Shown: one piece after another, positions 51,615 through 63,313 of the stretch
Layout: the number at the start of each line of letters is the position of its first letter
How positions within the stretch are numbered: the stretch's first letter is position 1
Assembly (NCBI RefSeq): GCF_021134715.1
Contig: NC_060019.1
Span: forward strand, 2,232,001 to 2,296,000
DNA: 64,000 bases
Reading direction: 5' to 3'
Origin: Daphnia pulex
Lineage: Eukaryota; Arthropoda; Branchiopoda; Diplostraca; Daphniidae
Made by a program: the position numbers and the translations under genes
The notes under the pieces: model-generated
What the model saw: the letters and a program-made list of their open reading frames with translations, nothing else
Databases searched by the model: none
Told to the model about the DNA's origin: nothing

Positions 51615-53051
51615 TTAATATTTAAATTTGGGTTTAGAGGGTTGGGTTTTGTTATCGTGGGCTTTTTTCCTTCTAACGGCCTCCATTGCTTTGAGAGTTT
51701 TATCTACTATGGGGGTTGATGGAGTGCCGAGGGGGACGCCCAAGGACTCCTGAGTCTCACTCACATGACTAGCCTCCTGGCTATCAAGTGGCCGTTGTCC
51801 TGGCTGAATACTCCCACCAGAAAAAGAAATGTCTTCATCAGGATTTGAAATCGAAACCACTTCGGTTGCATCCATCTCTTCAACCACCTCGTTATCCATC
51901 TGATCTATCGTGGATGGAATAGATGGTACTCCAGGTGAGATTGGAGCGGGTGGAACATCGTTCCCCCCAGAGAGGGCGGGAAAAGAATTAATGTCCGCAC
52001 CCGGTATCGAAACTGGAACCTCTCGAGTCGGAGACCCGAGTTCAACCAACTGAGCTACACCAGATACAATTTCCTCAGCTACCTCGCCCGAGCCAGAGGA
52101 AGAGGCAGTACGACTCCTCTTTTTTGATTGTTTTTGTTGGTCACGGAATTCCCTCGTCTGTTTCATTTTCTTTTTCTTGACCAATTTGGACGCAACAGAC
52201 GAACCTACACAGTTGGTGTCTTCAGCGTCAGCATCGGTGTCAGAAGAAGATTCAGTTCCATCGGGTTTCGAAATCTGATCCTCTGGAGCTCCATCAAGAA
52301 CGACAACAGTCGACGTCGTTGGCCTCTGGGCTAACTCGGGGAATGTATCAGCGTCAACAGTTGGAGCAATTGGCATTTGCCCGCCACCAATCGGGCCTGT
52401 CTCCTGGGGCTTCCTAACAGTTGTCCTAACTGGGCCACGATTTGTTAGTAATACACTGCTATAGCTACGTGTTCCAATGGGGCCTTTTGAAATGGTGCTG
52501 GGGTTTGTTAAACTACGGGGTTGCTTGGGGCAATTAGCTAAGACATGGGTGGGAGAATCACACATGCGGCATGTGTGCATTTGCCCTGCATAAGACACCA
52601 TTATTGGTTCCTTGTAGCTTCCAAAGGTGATATAAGACGGAATGCTCTTGTGGATTTCCATATCCACGTTGACAATTCCAGTCTTTATCCCGTTCCACCT
52701 TGGGAGCGATCTATCCTGATACGTGTCCCAAAAAATCCGAGAAATCACTCCATACTCACGCAATCTCTTGTTTAGCAGGCTTAGGTCATCATCGAATTTG
52801 AAATGTTGAATTCTAACGCGTACAAGGTTAACTGACCTATCTCTCACTCTAATTTTGACCTCCTTGCCACTAATGACTACTGATTCTTTAGCACTAAATT
52901 TATTCAAAAATTCAATATGGTCATTGACGGTCTTGAACCCAATTCGGAAAACGCAAATAGCTCGTCCTGGTAGGCGAGAAACTGCATCAAAGATGCTATC
53001 AGATTCATTACTGTCGTGCTCGAAACATTCGTAGAACTCATGCCTGGTCAC
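51615..53051 (-). CDS. LINE ORF1, copy 5, N-terminally shortened (478 aa)
   Basis: Same one-base loss after the conserved ATG as copy 4 (the ATG at 53113 is now out of frame), leaving MTRHEFYECF as the first in-frame start. The CCHC and C-terminal region are complete. Whether the shortened protein works is unknown. Confidence 0.85.
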   Translation of the reverse strand: MTRHEFYECFEHDSNESDSIFDAVSRLPGRAICVFRIGFKTVNDHIEFLNKFSAKESVVISGKEVKIRVRDRSVNLVRVRIQHFKFDDDLSLLNKRLREYGVISRIFWDTYQDRSLPRWNGIKTGIVNVDMEIHKSIPSYITFGSYKEPIMVSYAGQMHTCRMCDSPTHVLANCPKQPRSLTNPSTISKGPIGTRSYSSVLLTNRGPVRTTVRKPQETGPIGGGQMPIAPTVDADTFPELAQRPTTSTVVVLDGAPEDQISKPDGTESSSDTDADAEDTNCVGSSVASKLVKKKKMKQTREFRDQQKQSKKRSRTASSSGSGEVAEEIVSGVAQLVELGSPTREVPVSIPGADINSFPALSGGNDVPPAPISPGVPSIPSTIDQMDNEVVEEMDATEVVSISNPDEDISFSGGSIQPGQRPLDSQEASHVSETQESLGVPLGTPSTPIVDKTLKAMEAVRRKKAHDNKTQPSKPKFKY

Positions 53052-53315
53052 TTCAGTATTACCAAAAGAGATTTCGGCAGTACGTGGCCAGACGTCTGGG
53101 GATTCCGATCCATTTTACCCACAATAACAGGGGCAAAAGGACGGGGAGAAAAATGCAAAAAGAGGGAACAAAACCAAAATGGCGCTCAACAAACAACAAG
53201 GGAAACAGGACACACAAGCAACAATACAACAGAAGAGAAACAAAAAAAAGAACAAATAGTTTTTTGACTCACAGCAAGATGTCACACTTGGGAGCTCAGT
53301 TATACACGTCTAGTC

Positions 53316-53351
53316 ACAGCCGAACGCGCTAGCCAATTGCGCCACAGAGGC
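53316..53351 (-). pseudogene. tRNA-Asn(GTT) 5' half, cut by LINE copy 5
   Basis: Standard 5' junction at ACAGCC. Confidence 0.93.
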
Positions 53352-53456
53352 ATGCTGGTTGATTAACGACACACTCGTCAAGATCAACAGGCAAACCAAA
53401 CATTACCTTTTTTTAGTGTGGCCAACGCTAATAAAATGTTGCAGAAACATTGTGGG

Positions 53457-53529
53457 GCTTCCATAGTGTAGAGGTTATCACGTCGGCTTCACACGCTGAA
53501 GGTCCTCAGTTCGATCCTGAATGGAAGCA
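53457..53529 (+). tRNA. tRNA-Val-CAC: tRNA-Val(CAC), unit E1
   Basis: Same CTGAA T-stem variant as D1. Confidence 0.9.
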
Positions 53530-53759
53530 TCAGTATAACGTTAGGAAAAAATAATCGTAGGAGAAAAGGAAATGAAATGGAATTAATAACTTGTAATGTA
53601 TCTTATCTTGATGACAACTAGACTAGAACAAGTAGACATCTGGAAAGTACACACAGACAACCAACCAATCATAGTAAAAGTTATCTCACGGTTCCTGGAA
53701 AGGAAAAAATGTCGTCAATAAGACTTGGTTCATTACATTGGAATAGAGCGCAATAGTAA

Positions 53760-53832
53760 GCCTGGCTAGCTCAGTCGGTAGAGCATGAGACTCTTAATCT
53801 CAGGGTCGGGGGTTCGAGCCCCCCGTTGGGCG
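53760..53832 (+). tRNA. tRNA-Lys-CTT: tRNA-Lys(CTT), unit E1
   Basis: Majority sequence, long spacer form follows. Confidence 0.97.
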
Positions 53833-53956
53833 TCTATATTTACAATATATTGCTTCTCTCATATATTTGCAAATAAATGCAGATGAAAGTTAGAAGTTGG
53901 GAGACGATCGTTAGAATTTTGTAATCATTCCAGAATAATTCTATAGCGGAATTGTA

Positions 53957-54029
53957 GTTTCCATAGTGTAGTGGTTATCACGTCGGCCTAACACGCTGAA
54001 GGTCCTTAGTTCGATCCTGGGTGGAAACA
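53957..54029 (+). tRNA. tRNA-Val-AAC: tRNA-Val(AAC), unit E1
   Basis: CTTAG T-stem variant, as in D1. Confidence 0.95.
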
Positions 54030-54544
54030 GGACAATGTATTTTTAGAAAGACTATCAAAAAAGCACATTTTGGTTTTTTGAAAAAGCCAAGCATTCATGT
54101 TTCTTGTGAAAATGAAATCTACATTATGACAATGTGAAGATATTCGCAATGCTGTACCCGGAGGAAGTCAACAGAAAGCGGGAAATCAATGATGACTGTG
54201 GTTGTTGAAAAAGGTGCTATAACCCCGAAGAGACTTCTTCTGTAGCCAAACGTCAATGACTGTTGTTTTAGGGAAATGAGAAATGACTTGCTCTGGATGG
54301 GGAAGAATTCCATAAACACCGGAGGGGAATCTATATAGATTACACCTGAACCTGGAACAGTAGCTCCGAACAGTGGAAGAACATCATGTGCGTGCACCCT
54401 ACGCTGCAAATGTTCAGTAGATTTAACAGTCATCAGTTAAAGAAGCCATATCGCGAGTGTGCGCTCTTCATTGGACGCTTTAGTTGGTTAAAGGTGTCAT
54501 GAGGCGAAGAAATTGAATTAAAACAACAGTAGTCATTCACCATG

Positions 54545-54618
54545 CGCCCCTGGGTGGGATCGAACCACCAGCCTTCCGGTTAACAGCCGAACGCGCTAGC
54601 CAATTGCGCCACAGAGGC
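54545..54618 (-). tRNA. tRNA-Asn-GTT: tRNA-Asn(GTT), unit E1
   Basis: Majority sequence, intact. Confidence 0.97.
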
Positions 54619-54723
54619 ATGCTGGTTGATTAACGACACACTCGTCAAGATCAACAGGCAAACCAAACATTGCCTTTTTTTAGTGTGGCCAACGCTAATA
54701 AAATGTTGCAGAAACATTGTGGG

Positions 54724-54796
54724 GCTTCCATAGTGTAGAGGTTATCACGTCGGCTTCACACGCTGAAGGTCCTCAGTTCGATCCTGAGTGGAAGCA
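54724..54796 (+). tRNA. tRNA-Val-CAC: tRNA-Val(CAC), unit E2
   Basis: Majority sequence. Confidence 0.97.
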
Positions 54797-55026
54797 TCAG
54801 TATAACGTTAGGAAAAAATAATCGTAGGAGAAAAGGAAATGAAATGGAATTAATAACTTGTAATGTATCTTATCTTGATGACAACTAGACTAGAACAAGT
54901 AGACATCTGGAAACTACACACAGACAACCAACCAATCATAGTAAAAGTTATCTCACGGTTCCTGGAAAGGAAAAAATGTCGTCAATAAGACTTGGTTCAT
55001 TACATTGGAATAGAGCGCAATAGTAA

Positions 55027-55099
55027 GCCTGGCTAGCTCAGTCGGTAGAGCATGAGACTCTTAATCTCAGGGTCGGGGGTTCGAGCCCCCCGTTGGGCG
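55027..55099 (+). tRNA. tRNA-Lys-CTT: tRNA-Lys(CTT), unit E2
   Basis: Majority sequence. Confidence 0.97.
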
Positions 55100-55196
55100 T
55101 CATATATTTGCAAATAAATGCAGATGAAAGTTAGAAGTTGGGAGACGATCGTTAGAATTTTGTAATCATTCCAGAATAATTCTATAGCGGATTGTA

Positions 55197-55269
55197 GTTT
55201 CCATAGTGTAGTGGTTATCACGTCGGCCTAACACGCTGAAGGTCCTCAGTTCGATCCTGGGTGGAAACA
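55197..55269 (+). tRNA. tRNA-Val-AAC: tRNA-Val(AAC), unit E2
   Basis: Majority sequence. Confidence 0.97.
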
Positions 55270-55784
55270 GGACAATGTATTTTTAGAACGACTATCAAAA
55301 AAGCACATTTTGGTTTTTTGAAAAAGCCAAGCATTCATGTTTCTTGTGAAAATGAAATCTACATTATGACAATGTGAAGATATTCGCAATGCTGTATCCG
55401 GAGGAAGTCAACAGAAAGCGGGAAATCAATGATGACTGTGGTTGTTGAAAAAGGTGCTATAACCCCGAAGAGACTTCTTCTGTAGCCAAACGTCAATGAC
55501 TGTTGTTTTAGGGAAATGAGAAATGACTTGCTCTGGATGGGGAAGAATTCCATAAACACCGGAGGGGAATCTATATAGATTACACCTGAACCTGGAACAG
55601 TAGCTCCGAACAGTGGAAGAACATCATGTGCGTGCACCCTACGCTGCAAATGTTCAGTAGATTTAACAGTCATCAGTTAAAGAAGCCATATCGCGAGTGT
55701 GCGCTCTTCATTGGACGCTTTAGTTGGTTAAAGGAGTCATGAGGCAAAGAAATTGAATTAAAACAACAGTAGTCATTCACCATG

Positions 55785-55821
55785 CGCCCCTGGGTGGGAT
55801 CGAACCACCAGCCTTCCGGTT
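55785..55821 (-). pseudogene. tRNA-Asn(GTT) 3' half, cut by LINE copy 6
   Basis: Ends at CCGGTT then the LINE poly-T; partner half at 61335-61370. Confidence 0.93.
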
Positions 55822-56115
55822 TTTTTTTTATATTTAAACGATTTATTGTCACAATTAAAATTTAAATTGCATTACAGATACTTGGGGCATTTAAGTGATT
55901 TGTGACATAAGTGACTTGCTGTGGCCAAGGAGAAACATTACAAAGAAAAAGAAACATTTCGAGACGGAAATGAAAGAGGACAAATGATTTTGGTGAAAAA
56001 TGTGAAATTTAACAATACGACATCTGGGGGGGATCCAAGAAATATTAACTGTAATGAGAGAACAATGTTGTATAAAGATAAGAAGAAATCTGTTGAGAAT
56101 TTTGAGAGGGAATAT

Positions 56116-59100
56116 TTATGGATTAGAAGGTGACATCTGGGGAGAATTTTTTGAATGAAGGAGGCTTGACCAGAGAGACTGTATTTCATTGATGGCTGGG
56201 GTGAGGTTTTGGCTGCGGGCGGTCCAGACGGTGATGATGTAGGATTGGATGAGTGCCAGTATTTTCTCTTTATTGGGGCCATTTCCAATGTCTCCATTTA
56301 TTGTTGATTTGAGTGGTTTTTGACATCCAAGTTTCGTTAGTTGAATTCGAAGCCATAAACTGATGTGGACTTTCTCAGAACAGAGTAACATAAGATGGTC
56401 GTCAGTTTCTTGGCCGCTATTGCATAGAGGACATTGGTCATTTCTAGAAAGTCTGAGGCTTGTGAGGCGCATTTTGGTAGGGAGCTGATTATGGTTGAAA
56501 TCCCAGACCAGTTCAGCGTTTCTTCCTTTCATTTTGGCCACCCAACGCCAGATGGAAGCCCAGTCGAAGTCTGGTTTCGCAACTTCGGTTCTCCCTGGTT
56601 GCCCAAGGTTAGCGATCAGGTGATTGTAGGTGGCGCGGTGATTGGATACGGTTGACGATGTGAAGATGCCAGCTTTAAGTAGAGCGGTGATGGTTGAAAG
56701 TGCGGTGGTGAAATATGGATGTGATGAATGGGTTGCATTAAATCTGGGCTGGATGATTTGTTGAAGGAGATTCTTGAGGTGTGGACCCAACCAATAAACG
56801 GCTGCAGCTCTCTCAATAGCCTCGGGATGGATTAAAGATTTAAAGATTTGACGGGTGAAAAGGGATTGGAAGAATTGAAAAAGTAAGGTGACTCCAAGTC
56901 CACCTTGGAGTCGGGGGCGGATCAAAACATTTAGGGGTGGGTGCTCTCTTCGTTGTGCCCAAAGAAATTTGTTGCATTTTTGTTGGAGGAGAAGGGCTTG
57001 GGTTTTGTTGCAAGGGAGTACATGAGCTATATGAACAAGTTGTGATAAGACATGTTGTTTGATGAATAGGACGCGACCATAAAAGTGAAATGACGGTGTG
57101 TGTTTGTGATAAGAATATTTTGTATGATGTTGAACTGTCTTTGCCAATTGTCTCTTACTGTTGTTTTTATTTCAGAAGAAAAAGTAATACCAAGAATTTT
57201 CAAGTTGTCTACTTGAGTTATCCAATCATGTGGCCAAGTACGTTTAGGATGAGTTTGATTGAAATTGCTTCTACGTGGGATCGAACTCCTAACCTCAGGA
57301 ATCCCAGCCGACGCTACTACCGTCTGCGCTACTACGGCCTGTGGACATTGATTTAAGGTCCAAGTGCCTAGACCAAGTAATTTTGTCTTCCCCTTGTTAA
57401 TACGTGCATTTGTCCAGGCACAAAATTCTAGAATAATCTCGGATGCACGACGTACATCTTTCATTGATGAGACAAAAACTACTAGATCATCTACATATGC
57501 ACGAACTTTGATGCGTTTTCCGTAGTGTTCAATTCCGTCAATACCCCTAGACAAGCAAACTAAAAGCGGTTCAATATAGAGGGCAAACAGATGGACTGAC
57601 AGGGGGCACCCCTGTCGCACGGATTGTGCATTGTCCACAGTACCGACTATGTCATTACCGTTCAATGGGCATAGTTCAGTTATACTGTACAGCGTTTTCA
57701 ACCAATCAACAAAGAGGGGGGGATAGCCCATGGCTGTCATTACTTCCCACAGAACGTCTCGATTGACAAGGTCATATGCTTTCTCTAAATCGTACGCGAT
57801 AATGGCGGCCGGTTTGAGAGAAGATACCTCTTTTGATTTACGACCTGTATTATCAATGACATCTCGGATTAAACACAAGCTGTCAAAGATATAGCGGCCG
57901 GGTACACCACCTTTTTGATGTGAGTCTAGAGAGTTTTGAAGAGATTTTCTCAGACGAAAAGCCAATACTGACGCGATTAACTTATAATCGGTATTTAACA
58001 AAGAGATTGGTCGGTAATCGGTGATTTTACTCGGTGTTGGGATTTTTGGGACTAATCTTATAGCTGCCCTTCCCTGCGACGGCTGGAGTTTTCTTTTTTC
58101 GAGGACGCAATTCATCATTTCCAGAAAATGAACACCAATAACATCCCAAAATTTTATATAAAACTCAAAAGGAATGCCATCTGTACCCGGGGCCTTGTTC
58201 TTTTTAGTTGCCTTAAGGGCGTTGTTAATTTCATTTACTGTGAACGGATCTACAAGAAAGTTGCCACTCTCCGGGATCGAACCTAGTACTCCTCGATTCA
58301 ACGCTTGAGCGTTTAACGACTGAGCTACCACTGATACACCCAAATTGTTTTTAGTGGGTTTTGTACGGGTAAGTGCACCTCTAATCCCTTCTAGAAATTG
58401 TCCAGCTAATTGGGTATTGAGGGAGGGCTGGTTCTGAAAAATTCTACTAAAGTGTTCAATTATTTCTTGATTAATCTGCTCAGGTTGGGTAATTTTACAG
58501 TTATCATTAGTTTTGAGCTGAGTGATCAGAGACTTCTGGAAATTGCTCGTTGACTTGTTCATATGAAAGGTAGATGGCTCTTCTTCGGCTATACTTTGAA
58601 CGCGTGAACGTATAGCAAATCCCCTCAATGCTTCTCGCTCCCAGGCTAGAAACTCACGTTTCAACTCCATGTAAAGCGCATGATTGAAATTTACATTGTT
58701 CACGGTTTCTTTTAGTTGATGTTGGAGAAATTTCCTTTTGACTCTCTGATCACAGATTCTCTTTTTACAATAGTTAATTGATAATCGCCTAAGGCTAGGT
58801 TTGAAAATAATCTCCCACCAATGGTCTACGTTTTCCATACGGGATGGGTGTTGGAACATTTCTTCAATGAAGACATGCACCAAGTTTATATATTCTTCTT
58901 CCTCAAGAATTGATGAGTTAAGTTTCCATAAATTCCTTGACTTGTTTCTCACTACATTAGGAGGGTTGGTGCTGTTTATATACCCTACGATTGGTCTGTG
59001 ATCCCCGAGTGGTAAGTCGTGCAAATGGATATCAGAAAATTTTACGTGATGGTGGCAATAAATTCGGTCTAATCTAGCCTGGCTAGCCGCACAATTGTAC

Positions 59101-59654
59101 GTCCAACAAGGTTCATTTTTCCGAATTTCTCTCCAGACATCTGTTAATGAAAAGGCTTTTACTAAATCTCGGAGGGGTTCTAGTAATGCTAGTCTAATTT
59201 TAGGTGGTGTTGTCTTGCTACTTTTACGGTCATCGATCTCGTCAACGGCATTAAAATCTCCCATTATAATTGCTGGTGCCTTATACTGGGCAACATAAGC
59301 CGGAATAGTTTGCCCTAGGAAAGAATCTCTATAACTTTTATTTTGGTCACCAGATGGGGCGTAAATACACACGAAAGCAAGACCCTTTACTTCCATGGCT
59401 ATCAGCCTCCCCTCCGGTTCAAACAAAATGTTTTTGGCGCTCAGCCCGTGTCGTACTAGGATGGCTGTCCCATGTTGTCTAGGACCGAGATTTGTGTGCA
59501 TCTGGTAATGTTTAGTAAATACGGTGCTAGAGTGAAATACTACTTCTTGCAAACATATAATATCAAGTTTATGATGTAAAAAGAAATTGAGTATTATTTG
59601 AAGTTTGTCAGGTGACGATATTCTGTTGATATTATATGTCGCGATGTTAGTCAT
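56116..59654 (-). pseudogene. LINE ORF2, copy 6, one frameshift
   Basis: Loss of one A in CATAAAAAGTG (near 57080), downstream of RT motif E, splits it into 57027-59654 (875 codons with the APE and RT catalytic motifs) and 56116-57147 (C-terminal part with the CPLC knuckle). Both tRNA-like segments are kept. Confidence 0.9.
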
Positions 59655-59656
59655 GA

Positions 59657-61130
59657 TTAATATTTAAATTTGGGTTTAGAGGGTTGGGTTTTGTTATCGT
59701 GGGCTTTTTTCCTTCTAACGGCCTCCATTGCTTTGAGAGTTTTATCTTCTATGGGGGTTGATGGAGTGCCGAGGGGGACGCCCAAGGACTCCTGAGTCTC
59801 ACTCACATGACTAGCCTCCTGGCTATCAAGTGGGCGTTGTCCTGGCTGAATACTCCCACCAGAAAAAGAAATGTCTTCATCAGGATTTGAAATCGAAACC
59901 ACCTCGGTTGCATCCATCTCTTCAAACACCTCGTTATCCATCTGATCTATCGTGGATGGAATAGATGGTACTCCAGGTGAGATTGGAGCGGGTGGAACAT
60001 CGTTCCCCCCCGAAAGGGCGGGAAAAGAATTAATATCCACACCGAGTCGGAGACCCGAGTTCAACCAACTGAGCTACACCAGATGCAATTTCTTCAGCTA
60101 CCTCGCCCGAACCAGAGGAAGAGGCAGTACGACTCCTCTTTTTTGATTGTTTTTGTTGGTCACGGAATTCTCTCGTATGTTTAATTTTCTTTTTCTTAAC
60201 CGATTTGGACGCAACAGACGAACCTACACAGTTAGTGTCTTCAGCGTCAGAATCGGTGTCAGAAGAAGATTCAGTTCCATCGGGTCTCGAAATTGGATCT
60301 TCTGGAGCTCCATCAAGAACGACAACAGTCGACGTCGTTGGCCTCTGGGCTAACTCAGGGAATGAATCAGCGTCAACAGTTGGAGCAATTGGCATTTTCC
60401 CGCCACCAATCGGGTCTGTCTCCTGGGGCTTCCTAGCAGTTGTCCTAACTGGCCCACGATTTGTTAGTACACTACTATAGCTACGTGTTCCAATGGGGCC
60501 TTTTGAAATGGTGCTGGGAGTGGTTAAACTACGGGGTTGCTTGGGGCAATTAGCTAAAACATGGGTGGGAGAATCACACATGCGGCATGTCTGCATTTGC
60601 CCTGCATAAGACACCATTATTGGTTCCTTGTAGCTTCCAAAGGTGATATAAGACGGGATGCTCTTGTGGATTTCCATATCCACATTGACAACTCCAGTCT
60701 TTATCCCGTTCCACCTTGGAAGCGATCTAAATTGGTACGTGTCCCAACAAATCCGAGAAATCACTCCATACTCACGCAATCTCTTGTTGAGCAGGCTAAG
60801 GTCATCATCGAATTTGAAATGTTGGATTCTAACGCGTACAAGGTTAACTGACCTATCTCTAACTCTAATTCGGACCTCCTTGCCACTAATAACAACAGAC
60901 TCTTTAGCACTAAATTTATCCAAGAATTCAATGTGGTCTTTGACGGTCTTGAACCCAATTCGGAAAACACAAAAAGCTCGTCCTGGTAGGCGACAAACTG
61001 CATCAAAGATGCAATCAGATTCGTTACTACCCTGCTCGAAACATTCGTAGAATTCATGCCTGGTCACTTCAGTATTACCAAAAGAGATTTCGGCAGTACG
61101 TGGCCAGACGTCTGGGGATTCCGTTCCCAT
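59657..61130 (-). pseudogene. LINE ORF1, copy 6, 23-bp deletion
   Basis: The ATG at 61130 (MGTESPDVWP) begins the conserved region; the frame is open further upstream to 61304. A 23-bp deletion near 60043 removes the B-box half of the tRNA-like segment and shifts the frame, leaving the N-terminal part with CCHC (60030-61304) and a C-terminal part (59657-60064). Confidence 0.9.
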
Positions 61131-61334
61131 TTTACCCACAATCAAGGGGCAAGGAGACGGAAAAAGAAACAATACAAAAAAAATGGAACAAAAAGCAAAA
61201 TGGCGCTTAGCAAACAACAAGAGAAACACGAAAGACAAGCAACAATACAATAAAGAGAACAAAAAAAAGAACAAATAGTTTTTTGACTCACAGCAAGATG
61301 TCACACTTGGGAGATCAGTTAGACACGTCTAGTC

Positions 61335-61370
61335 AAAGCCGAACGCGCTAGCCAATTGCGCCACAGAGGC
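61335..61370 (-). pseudogene. tRNA-Asn(GTT) 5' half, cut by LINE copy 6
   Basis: Standard 5' junction with one substitution at the seam. Confidence 0.92.
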
Positions 61371-61475
61371 ATGCTGGTTGATTAACGACACACTCGTCAA
61401 GATCAACAGGCAAACCAAACATTACCTTTTTTTAGTGTGGCCAACGCTAATAAAATGTTGCAGAAACATTGTGGG

Positions 61476-61548
61476 GCTTCCATAGTGTAGAGGTTATCAC
61501 GTCGGCTTCACACGCTGAAGGTCCTCAGTTCGATCCTGAGTGGAAGCA
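61476..61548 (+). tRNA. tRNA-Val-CAC: tRNA-Val(CAC), unit F1
   Basis: Majority sequence. Confidence 0.97.
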
Positions 61549-61778
61549 TCAGTATAACGTTAGGAAAAAATAATCGTAGGAGAAAAGGAAATGAAATGGA
61601 ATTAATAACTTGTAATGTATCTTATCTTGATGACAACTAGACTAGAACAAGTAGACATATGGAAACTACACACAGACAACCAACCAATCATAGTAAAAGT
61701 TATCTCACGGTTCCTGGAAAGGAAAAAATGTCGTCAATAAGACTTGGTTTATTACATTGGAATAGAGCGCAATAGTAA

Positions 61779-61851
61779 GCCTGGCTAGCTCAGTCGGTAG
61801 AGCATGAGACTCTTAATCTCAGGGTCGGGGGTTCGAGCCCCCCGTTGGGCG
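61779..61851 (+). tRNA. tRNA-Lys-CTT: tRNA-Lys(CTT), unit F1
   Basis: Majority sequence, long spacer form follows. Confidence 0.97.
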
Positions 61852-61974
61852 TCTATATTTGCAATATATTGCTTCTCTCATATATTTGCAAATAAATGCA
61901 GATGAAAGTTAGAAGTTGGGAGACGATCGTTAGAATTTTGTAATCATTCCAGAATAATTCTATAACGGATTGTA

Positions 61975-62047
61975 GTTTCCATAGTGTAGTGGTTATCACG
62001 TCGGCCTAACACGCTGAAGGTCCTCAGTTCGATCCTGGGTGGAAACA
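61975..62047 (+). tRNA. tRNA-Val-AAC: tRNA-Val(AAC), unit F1
   Basis: Majority sequence; CTATAACGG leader as in B2. Confidence 0.97.
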
Positions 62048-62562
62048 GGACAATGTATTTTTAGAAAGACTATCAAAAAAGCACATTTTGGTTTTTTGAA
62101 AAAGCCAAGCATTCATGTTTCTTGTGAAAATGAAATCTACATTATGACAATGTGAAGATATTCGCAATGCTGTATCCGGAGGAAGTCAACAGAAAGCGGG
62201 AAATCAATGATGACTGTGGTTGTTGAAAAAGGTGCTATAACCCCGAAGAGACTTCTTCTGTAGCCAAACGTCAATGACTGTTGTTTTAGGGAAATGAGAA
62301 ATGACTTGCTCTGTATGGGGAAGAATTCCATAAACACCGGAGGGGAATCTATATAGATTACACCTGAACCTAGAACAGTAGCTCCGAACAGTGGAAGAAC
62401 ATCATGTGCGTGCACCCTACGCTGCAAATGTTCAGTAGATTTAACAGTCATCAGTTAAAGAAGCCATATCGCGAGTGTGCGCTCTTCATTGGACGCTTTA
62501 GTTGGTTAAAGGAGTCATGAGGCGAAGAAATTGAATTAAAACAACAGTAGTCATTCACCATG

Positions 62563-62636
62563 CGCCCCTGGGTGGGATCGAACCACCAGCCTTCCGGTTA
62601 ACAGCCGAACGCGCTAGCCAATTGCGCCACAGAGGC
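62563..62636 (-). tRNA. tRNA-Asn-GTT: tRNA-Asn(GTT), unit F1
   Basis: Majority sequence, intact. Confidence 0.97.
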
Positions 62637-62741
62637 ATGCTGGTTGATTAACGACACACTCGTCAAGATCAACAGGCAAACCAAACATTACCTTTTTTTA
62701 GTGTGGCCAACGCTAATAAAATGTTGCAGAAACATTGTGGG

Positions 62742-62814
62742 GCTTCCATAGTGTAGAGGTTATCACGTCGGCTTCACACGCTGAAGGTCCTCAGTTCGAT
62801 CCTGAGTGGAAGCA
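62742..62814 (+). tRNA. tRNA-Val-CAC: tRNA-Val(CAC), unit F2
   Basis: Majority sequence. Confidence 0.97.
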
Positions 62815-63044
62815 TCAGTATAACGTTAGGAAAAAATAATCGTAGGAGAAAAGGAAATGAAATGGAATTAATAACTTGTAATGTATCTTATCTTGATGAC
62901 AACTAGACTAGAACAAGTAGACATATGGAAACTACACACAGACAACCAACCAATCATAGTAAAAGTTATCTCACGGTTCCTGGAAAGGAAAAAATGTCGT
63001 CAATAAGACTTGGTTCATTACATTGGAATAGAGCGCAATAGTAA

Positions 63045-63117
63045 GCCTGGCTAGCTCAGTCGGTAGAGCATGAGACTCTTAATCTCAGGGTCGGGGGTTC
63101 GAGCCCCCCGTTGGGCG
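63045..63117 (+). tRNA. tRNA-Lys-CTT: tRNA-Lys(CTT), unit F2
   Basis: Majority sequence. Confidence 0.97.
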
Positions 63118-63240
63118 TCTATATTTGCAATATATTGCTTCTCTCATATATTTGCAAATAAATGCAGATGAAAGTTAGAAGTTGGGAGACGATCGTTAGA
63201 ATTTTGTAATCATTCCAGAATAATTCTATAACGGATTGTA

Positions 63241-63313
63241 GTTTCCATAGTGTAGTGGTTATCACGTCGGCCTAACACGCTGAAGGTCCTCAGTTCGATC
63301 CTGGGTGGAAACA
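63241..63313 (+). tRNA. tRNA-Val-AAC: tRNA-Val(AAC), unit F2
   Basis: Majority sequence. Confidence 0.97.

Larger units (their letters stand above)
47770..53315 (-). mobile_element. LINE copy 5 (subfamily A)
   Basis: Full length, both standard junctions, AATAAA before the tail. ORF2 is intact; ORF1 has the start-proximal frameshift shared with copy 4. Confidence 0.93.
46975..55026. repeat. 8.05-kb higher-order tandem repeat, second copy
   Basis: Second copy, 8052 bp, of the block at 38922-46974, holding LINE copy 5 and block E up to its second Lys gene. After 55027 the sequence reverts to a different unit type (Val-AAC instead of Val-TAC). Confidence 0.85.
53316..55821. repeat. tRNA gene array, block E: two units
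   Basis: E1 repeats the marks of D1. E2 carries Val-AAC, and its Asn gene is cut by LINE copy 6. Confidence 0.93.
55822..61334 (-). mobile_element. LINE copy 6 (subfamily B)
   Basis: Full length with standard Asn-loop junctions; the 5' seam reads AAAGCC for ACAGCC. ORF1 marks (MGTESP, EQGSNESDC) place it with copy 2, but its 3' UTR keeps the segment that copy 2 has lost. Each ORF has one frame break. It is the copy with most scattered private substitutions, so probably an older insertion. Confidence 0.93.
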
